A DNA stretch of 11,210 nt. Origin: Allobosea sp. Lineage in GTDB: Bacteria; Pseudomonadota; Alphaproteobacteria; Rhizobiales; Beijerinckiaceae. A program made the translations under genes and the position numbers. Location: the NCBI GenBank assembly GCA_021732895.1, contig JAKFWE010000346.1, positions 1 through 11,210 of the forward strand, in the 5' to 3' direction. Below the pieces are notes generated by a model, which saw only the letters and a list, made by a program, of their open reading frames with translations, made no database searches and was not told the origin of the DNA. Shown in pieces: positions 7,752 through 11,210 of this stretch; within the stretch, counting starts at the first letter, position 1; each line of letters opens with the position of its first letter.

Positions 7752-8831
7752 TCACGCCGCTCGCGACCGGCCCAAGGCTGCCGACAGATCATGAAACAGG
7801 GAGATCACGAGCGGCCGGCGGTCGATGTTGTAGGCTTCCACCTCGCGGGCCGCGCGCTCCAGCTTTTCCCATACCTCCGCCAGCGGTGCAAGGCGACGCG
7901 CGCCCTCGCCGGCATGGCCATGCAGATACGCCGCGAGCCAGATCTGGACCGTGTCGGCCAAAATCGCGAAATCGCGCTCTCCGGCCTTGCCGGCGACGCT
8001 CTCGGCCAGTTCCAGCAGACCGCCTGTGTCGAGCGTCGGCAAGGCGTCCAGCCTTGCCCGCACCGCCTCGACCAGCGCCAGCGTTCTGGGATCGACATAG
8101 CTGAGCGCGCGCCGCACCGATCCGTCGGCCAGAGAGGCCGCCCGCGCCAGCGCGCTCTCGTCCAACGCCCTCCCCTCCCGAACCAGCGCCTGGCCCGCCG
8201 CCTGTGCGAGCACGGCGCGGTCGAGCGGTTCGAAGGACAACAGCCGGCAGCGCGAACGGATCGTGGGCAGCACGCGGCCCGGCTGGTGGGCGACGATCAG
8301 GAACAGGGATTTAGCCGGCGGCTCCTCGAGCAGCTTCAGCAAGGCGTTGGCCGAGGGCCGGTCGATGTCCTCGGCGGAATCGACGATGCAGACGCGCCAG
8401 CCGCCTTCGGCCGCGCTCGAACCGAAGCGGTCGAGCACGCGGCGCACGCGGCCGATCTCGATGTTGCTGGTGACGCCAGGCTTGCCGTCCAGCCGCAGAT
8501 CGCGCCGCAGGATGTGCAGGTCGGGGTGCGATTGCGCCTGGATGCGCCGGGACGCCGGCTCGTCCTCGGCGATCGCGAGGTCGGCCGCCGTCCGCGCGCG
8601 CTGCGCCGGGTCCCCGGAGGCCAGCATGAACCGCGCCGCGCGATAGGCGAAACTCGCCTTGCCGACGCCTTCCGGGCCGCCGAGCAGCCAGGCGTGATGC
8701 AGACGTCCGGCGCGCAGCGCCGCGAGCAGCGCCTGTTCGCAGCGTCCGTGACCGAGCAGAGTCTGCGTCTCGCGCGGATGCGGCGCGCCGGGCAGCCGGT
8801 CCGGCTCTTCGTTCGCGTCGCCCGCCCGCAT
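7752..8831 (-). CDS. holB: DNA polymerase III subunit delta'
   Basis: The delta' subunit is part of the clamp loader that places the beta clamp on DNA. The 359-residue protein has an AAA+ fold: HHAWLLGGPEGVGKAS with a P-loop (GPEGVGKA, 52-59), HPDLHILRRD (102-111), a Walker-B-like strand WRVCIVDSAEDI (145-156), ANALLKLLEEPP (161-172), sensor-1 region FLIVAHQPGRVLPTIRSRC with the SRC motif (193-195), and a sensor-2-like GSVRRAL (237-243). The C-terminal part (about 250-350) fits the collar domain. The E. coli zinc module (four cysteines just after the P-loop region) is absent: residues 60-110 have no cysteine. ATG at 8831 overlaps the tmk stop by one base (TGATG), and tmk-holB pairing is common in bacteria. 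Confidence 0.95.
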   Translation of the reverse strand: MRAGDANEEPDRLPGAPHPRETQTLLGHGRCEQALLAALRAGRLHHAWLLGGPEGVGKASFAYRAARFMLASGDPAQRARTAADLAIAEDEPASRRIQAQSHPDLHILRRDLRLDGKPGVTSNIEIGRVRRVLDRFGSSAAEGGWRVCIVDSAEDIDRPSANALLKLLEEPPAKSLFLIVAHQPGRVLPTIRSRCRLLSFEPLDRAVLAQAAGQALVREGRALDESALARAASLADGSVRRALSYVDPRTLALVEAVRARLDALPTLDTGGLLELAESVAGKAGERDFAILADTVQIWLAAYLHGHAGEGARRLAPLAEVWEKLERAAREVEAYNIDRRPLVISLFHDLSAALGRSRAA

Positions 8832-9478
8832 CAGGCGGCCTCCGGCACGGTCAGGCGTTCGGCGAGCGTCAGCCAGGCCGCCTCGGCCAGCGCCGCAGGG
8901 TTGCGCGAGGCATCGAGCACGGCGCAGCGCTCCGGCTCCGCCGCCGCGATGGCGAGGAAACCCTGACGGAGCTTGCGGTGAAAGCCGAGCGTCTCCGCCT
9001 CGAAACGATCCTTGCCCTGATCGGGCGAACGCCGCGCCGCGCGGGCGAGCCCTTTCCTTGGATCGAGGTCGAGGATCAGCGTCAGGTCGGGCGCGAGCCC
9101 GGCGGTTGCGACGCGCTCGAGCGAGCGCAGCAGGTCCGGCTCCAGCTCTCCCGCGACGCCCTGATAGACCCGCGTCGAATCGGCGAAGCGGTCGCAGATC
9201 ACCCAATCGCCGCGCGCCAGCGCCGGGGCGATGAGGCGGTCGATATGGTCGATGCGCGCCGCCGAGAACATCAGCGCCTCGGCGAACGGGCCGTGCTCGC
9301 GGATCGCCCCGGACAGGACCGCCTCGCGGATCGCCTCGGCCATGGGCGAGCCACCCGGCTCGCGCGTCACCTCGGCGCGGACGCCGGCCTGAGCCAGCCG
9401 AAGCGCGAGGGCCTTCGCCAGCGTCGACTTGCCGACCCCCTCCCCGCCCTCCAGCGTGATGAAACGTCCTCGGCTCAC
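8831..9478 (-). CDS. tmk: Thymidylate kinase (dTMP kinase)
   Basis: Phosphorylates dTMP to dTDP with ATP, essential for dTTP supply. The 215-residue protein has the P-loop GGEGVGKST (11-19), the TREPGG motif (38-43), the nucleotide-binding DRF..STRVYQG (D96, R97; variant of the usual DRY), a LDLDP strand (136-140) and an arginine-rich lid LARAARRSPDQGKDRFE (144-160). The start is GTG at 9478: the P-loop sits so close to the N-terminus that no later start works, and an in-frame TGA lies only four codons upstream, so no earlier one is possible. That TGA is the stop codon of the carboxypeptidase gene; the two genes are in the same frame with three codons between. No strong ribosome-binding site is seen, so coupling to the upstream gene is likely. 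The stop overlaps holB by one base. Confidence 0.96.
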   Translation of the reverse strand: MSRGRFITLEGGEGVGKSTLAKALALRLAQAGVRAEVTREPGGSPMAEAIREAVLSGAIREHGPFAEALMFSAARIDHIDRLIAPALARGDWVICDRFADSTRVYQGVAGELEPDLLRSLERVATAGLAPDLTLILDLDPRKGLARAARRSPDQGKDRFEAETLGFHRKLRQGFLAIAAAEPERCAVLDASRNPAALAEAAWLTLAERLTVPEAA

Positions 9479-9487
9479 CCCGTCGGC

Positions 9488-10702
9488 TCAGCTCTGGCCC
9501 AGCGCCTTGCGCACCCAGCCGGTCGCAGCCTCGAGCAGGGCGTCCAGCGCACGGCTTTGCAGATCGCCCGCAACGACCGTCTCCGCCGCATAGAGCGGCA
9601 CATCCAGCGTCTTGACCTCGCCCCGCGTCACCAGCAGGCGCGCTACCTGCGCGCCCTCCTGGACCGGCACGCGCAGGGGGCCGGTATAGACGATCCGCGC
9701 GCTCAGGCGGTCGCCGCTGCCGCGCGGCAGCAGCACGCTGACGGCGCCTTTCGCCTTGAGGCCGACGCGCCCCTTGGCGCCGCCGAAGACGCTGGCCTCT
9801 CCCACGATCTCGCCCGGAGCGAAAATCTGGCGTGGTTCGAACGAGCGGAAGCCCCATTCCAGCAGCTTGCGCGCCTCCAGGCCCCGGTCGCGGCCGGTCT
9901 TGAGGCCGTTGACCACGACGATCAGCCGCTGTCCGGCCTGCACCGCCGAGCCGACCAGGCCGAAGCCCGACTCGTCGATATTGCCGGTTTTCAATCCGTC
10001 GGCGCCGATTTCCATCGCCAGAAGCGGGTTGCGGTTCTGCTGGCGGATCTTGTTCCAGAGGAATTCGCGCTCGCCGAAGATCCTGTAGAGGTCCGGATAG
10101 GTCTTGATGATGTGGTCGGACAGCCGCGCCAGTTCCCGCGCGGTGACCTTCTGCGCCGGATCGCCCATGCCGGTCGAATTGCGGAACACCGAATGCGGCA
10201 GTCCGAGCGCGCGCACACGCTGCGTCATCAACTGGGCGAAGCTGGCCTCGTTGCCGGAGATCGCCTCCGCCAGCGCGATCGAGGCGTCGTTGCCCGATTG
10301 CACGATGATTCCGCGCAGCAGATCCGACAGTTTCACCCGGCTGTTGAGCTGCGCGAACATGGTCGAGCCGCCCGAGACGCCGCCGCCCTTGCGCCACGCG
10401 TTCTCGGAAATGGTGACCTCGCTGTCCAGCGTCAGCCGGCCCTGGGCGATCTCCTCGAACGCGACCAGCGCGGTCGCGATCTTGGCCATGCTGGCCGGCG
10501 CCATCAGCTCGTCGGCCGCCTTCTCGTAAAGCACCGCGCCCGTGCCGGAATCGAGCAGCACCGCATAGGGCGCCGACGACTGGAAACCTTGCGCCGAGAC
10601 GGACAGGGGCGACAGGGTGGCGCCAAGGCACAGCAAGGCGACCCATGCCAGCCGCGCCGGCGCACGCCGTTCTCGACCGATGTCAGGTTTTGATGCGCTC
10701 AT
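9488..10702 (-). CDS. D-alanyl-D-alanine carboxypeptidase (PBP5/DacC-like, peptidase S11)
   Basis: A 404-residue penicillin-binding protein that trims the terminal D-alanine from peptidoglycan stem peptides in the periplasm. A signal peptide is visible: basic RERRAPARLA, hydrophobic WVALLCLGATLSPL, cleavage near SVSAQG (about residue 38). The three active-site motifs are in order: SMAK (S71, K74), SGN (136-138) and KTG (238-240). A C-terminal PBP5-type beta domain follows (about 295-370), ending in a helix DALLEAATGWVRKAL that could act as a membrane anchor. ATG at 10702 is the only start that gives a full signal peptide; no good ribosome-binding site precedes it. It follows the RlpA-like gene by 48 bp and is 9 bp from tmk. 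It belongs to the dacA/dacC group, but which member cannot be told, so no symbol is given. Confidence 0.95.
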   Translation of the reverse strand: MSASKPDIGRERRAPARLAWVALLCLGATLSPLSVSAQGFQSSAPYAVLLDSGTGAVLYEKAADELMAPASMAKIATALVAFEEIAQGRLTLDSEVTISENAWRKGGGVSGGSTMFAQLNSRVKLSDLLRGIIVQSGNDASIALAEAISGNEASFAQLMTQRVRALGLPHSVFRNSTGMGDPAQKVTARELARLSDHIIKTYPDLYRIFGEREFLWNKIRQQNRNPLLAMEIGADGLKTGNIDESGFGLVGSAVQAGQRLIVVVNGLKTGRDRGLEARKLLEWGFRSFEPRQIFAPGEIVGEASVFGGAKGRVGLKAKGAVSVLLPRGSGDRLSARIVYTGPLRVPVQEGAQVARLLVTRGEVKTLDVPLYAAETVVAGDLQSRALDALLEAATGWVRKALGQS

Positions 10703-10750
10703 CGACCATCAAAAGCAGAGCGCATGTCGGCAGGTCAAGCCTGACGTCGC
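10703..10750 (-). promoter_or_regulatory. Short gap with a possible promoter directly before the carboxypeptidase gene
   Basis: On the minus strand TTGACC (10738-10733) matches five of six -35 bases. About 18-19 bases on lies TTTTGAT (10714-10708), a weak -10. A transcript starting the normal distance downstream would begin at or next to the ATG at 10702. The -10 match is poor, so this is only a candidate; transcription may simply continue from the upstream gene. Confidence 0.25.
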
Positions 10751-11210
10751 TCAATTCCGGGCCAGTGGCTGGAGGACCTGCGGCGCCAGATCGCGCGCCA
10801 GCGGATGGCTGGCCGAGAAGCGCTGGGTCGGCGCGCGCTCGGGCGCGGCGAACAGGCTGGCGACCGAGGAACGGGGCAGGCGCGGCGCAACCTCCCGCGC
10901 ACGCACGAAGACCGGCGTCGCGGCATTGGCGATCGTGTCGAGATCGAAGGGCCGGCCGGGCGGCAGCGGCGCGCGCTGGACGACGGTGTTGCTGCGGACC
11001 GAGACGACCTCGGCGGGTGCGGCGGCGGTCGCGGGCGCCGAGTAGGCGCGCGCGACCGGCGCGAGCGCCGGAACGTCGTCGCGCGGATCGTCGAGATCCG
11101 CCGCCGCGGAGCGCTGGGCAGCCACCGGCGTCGCGCTCGCAACAAGCGTGCGCGCGCTCGTCCCCGGGATAGAGGAGGGCTGACCATCGGTGCGCAGCGT
11201 CGCCAGCAGC
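10751..11210 (-). CDS. Probable C-terminal tail of an RlpA-like septal ring lytic transglycosylase (5' part beyond the right edge)
   Basis: The frame is open from the window edge to a TGA at 10753-10751, giving 152 residues of C-terminus. It starts LLATLRTDG and continues as a low-complexity segment rich in Ala, Pro, Arg and Ser, with a more ordered PPGRPFDLDTIANAATPVFV (about 83-102) and RFSASHPLARDLAPQ near the end. The conserved double-psi barrel of RlpA lies outside the window, so the name rests on two things: the tail resembles the disordered end of rhizobial RlpA-family proteins as I remember them, and these genes usually precede the carboxypeptidase-tmk-holB run. RlpA cleaves denuded glycan at division septa, which would fit its neighbour. 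Coding is supported by the open frame and operon spacing; identity is an inference. Confidence 0.55.
   Translation of the reverse strand, partial: LLATLRTDGQPSSIPGTSARTLVASATPVAAQRSAAADLDDPRDDVPALAPVARAYSAPATAAAPAEVVSVRSNTVVQRAPLPPGRPFDLDTIANAATPVFVRAREVAPRLPRSSVASLFAAPERAPTQRFSASHPLARDLAPQVLQPLARN

Noticed and set aside
7722..8966. 414-codon plus-strand open frame opposite holB
   Set aside because: In codon register with holB, so the same rare-codon shadow effect explains it.
8832..10646. Long upstream extension of the holB frame, giving a 964-codon open frame
   Set aside because: The extension runs out of frame through tmk and the carboxypeptidase gene, both of which have full motif sets. 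HolB similarity begins only near 8831.
8978..10693. 571-codon plus-strand open frame across tmk and the carboxypeptidase gene
   Set aside because: Antisense register shadow. It can span both genes because they share a frame and the TGA between them reads as TCA on the other strand.

Overview
The window reads as ordinary core chromosome of a GC-rich alphaproteobacterium. The best guess is Hyphomicrobiales (Rhizobiales), perhaps a Bosea-like lineage. This rests on protein style, strong GC bias at third codon positions, and the gene order RlpA-like / D-Ala-D-Ala carboxypeptidase / tmk / holB / metG / tatD / MBL hydrolase, which I know from that order. No mobile element, CRISPR array, rRNA, tRNA or integrase was seen, and I found no convincing undescribed system.

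Layout. At the left edge (1-418, minus strand) is the N-terminal part of a Tat-exported periplasmic glucan protein of the OpgG/OpgD family. A divergent gap of about 290 bp follows. On the plus strand come glmU (707-2086) and glmS (2195-4021). These encode enzymes that make glucosamine-6-phosphate (GlmS) and then UDP-N-acetylglucosamine (GlmU), the precursor for peptidoglycan and lipid A. A small DUF454/YbaN-like membrane protein (4008-4409, minus) converges on glmS and overlaps its last 14 bases.

From about 11210 down to 4545 everything is on the minus strand and looks like one transcription unit. In transcription order it holds the C-terminal tail of a probable RlpA-type lytic transglycosylase (cut by the window edge), a PBP5-like D-alanyl-D-alanine carboxypeptidase, thymidylate kinase (tmk), DNA polymerase III delta' (holB), methionyl-tRNA synthetase (metG), a TatD-family hydrolase and a PhnP-like metallo-beta-lactamase-fold hydrolase. 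Gaps inside this run are 9-48 bp, and two junctions are 1-base stop/start overlaps (TGATG), so translational coupling is likely.

Together the window links envelope building (OpgD, GlmU, GlmS, RlpA, DacC) with housekeeping replication and translation (Tmk, HolB, MetG). The points worth a second look are small: two perfect AT-rich palindromes in promoter-like positions (upstream of glmS and of the DUF454 gene), a possibly leaderless start for the carboxypeptidase, a carboxypeptidase-tmk pair in the same reading frame separated by one stop codon, and a delta' subunit that lacks the cysteine zinc module. Very long antisense open frames cover glmU, glmS, holB and the tmk-carboxypeptidase pair, but they are codon-register shadows and were rejected.
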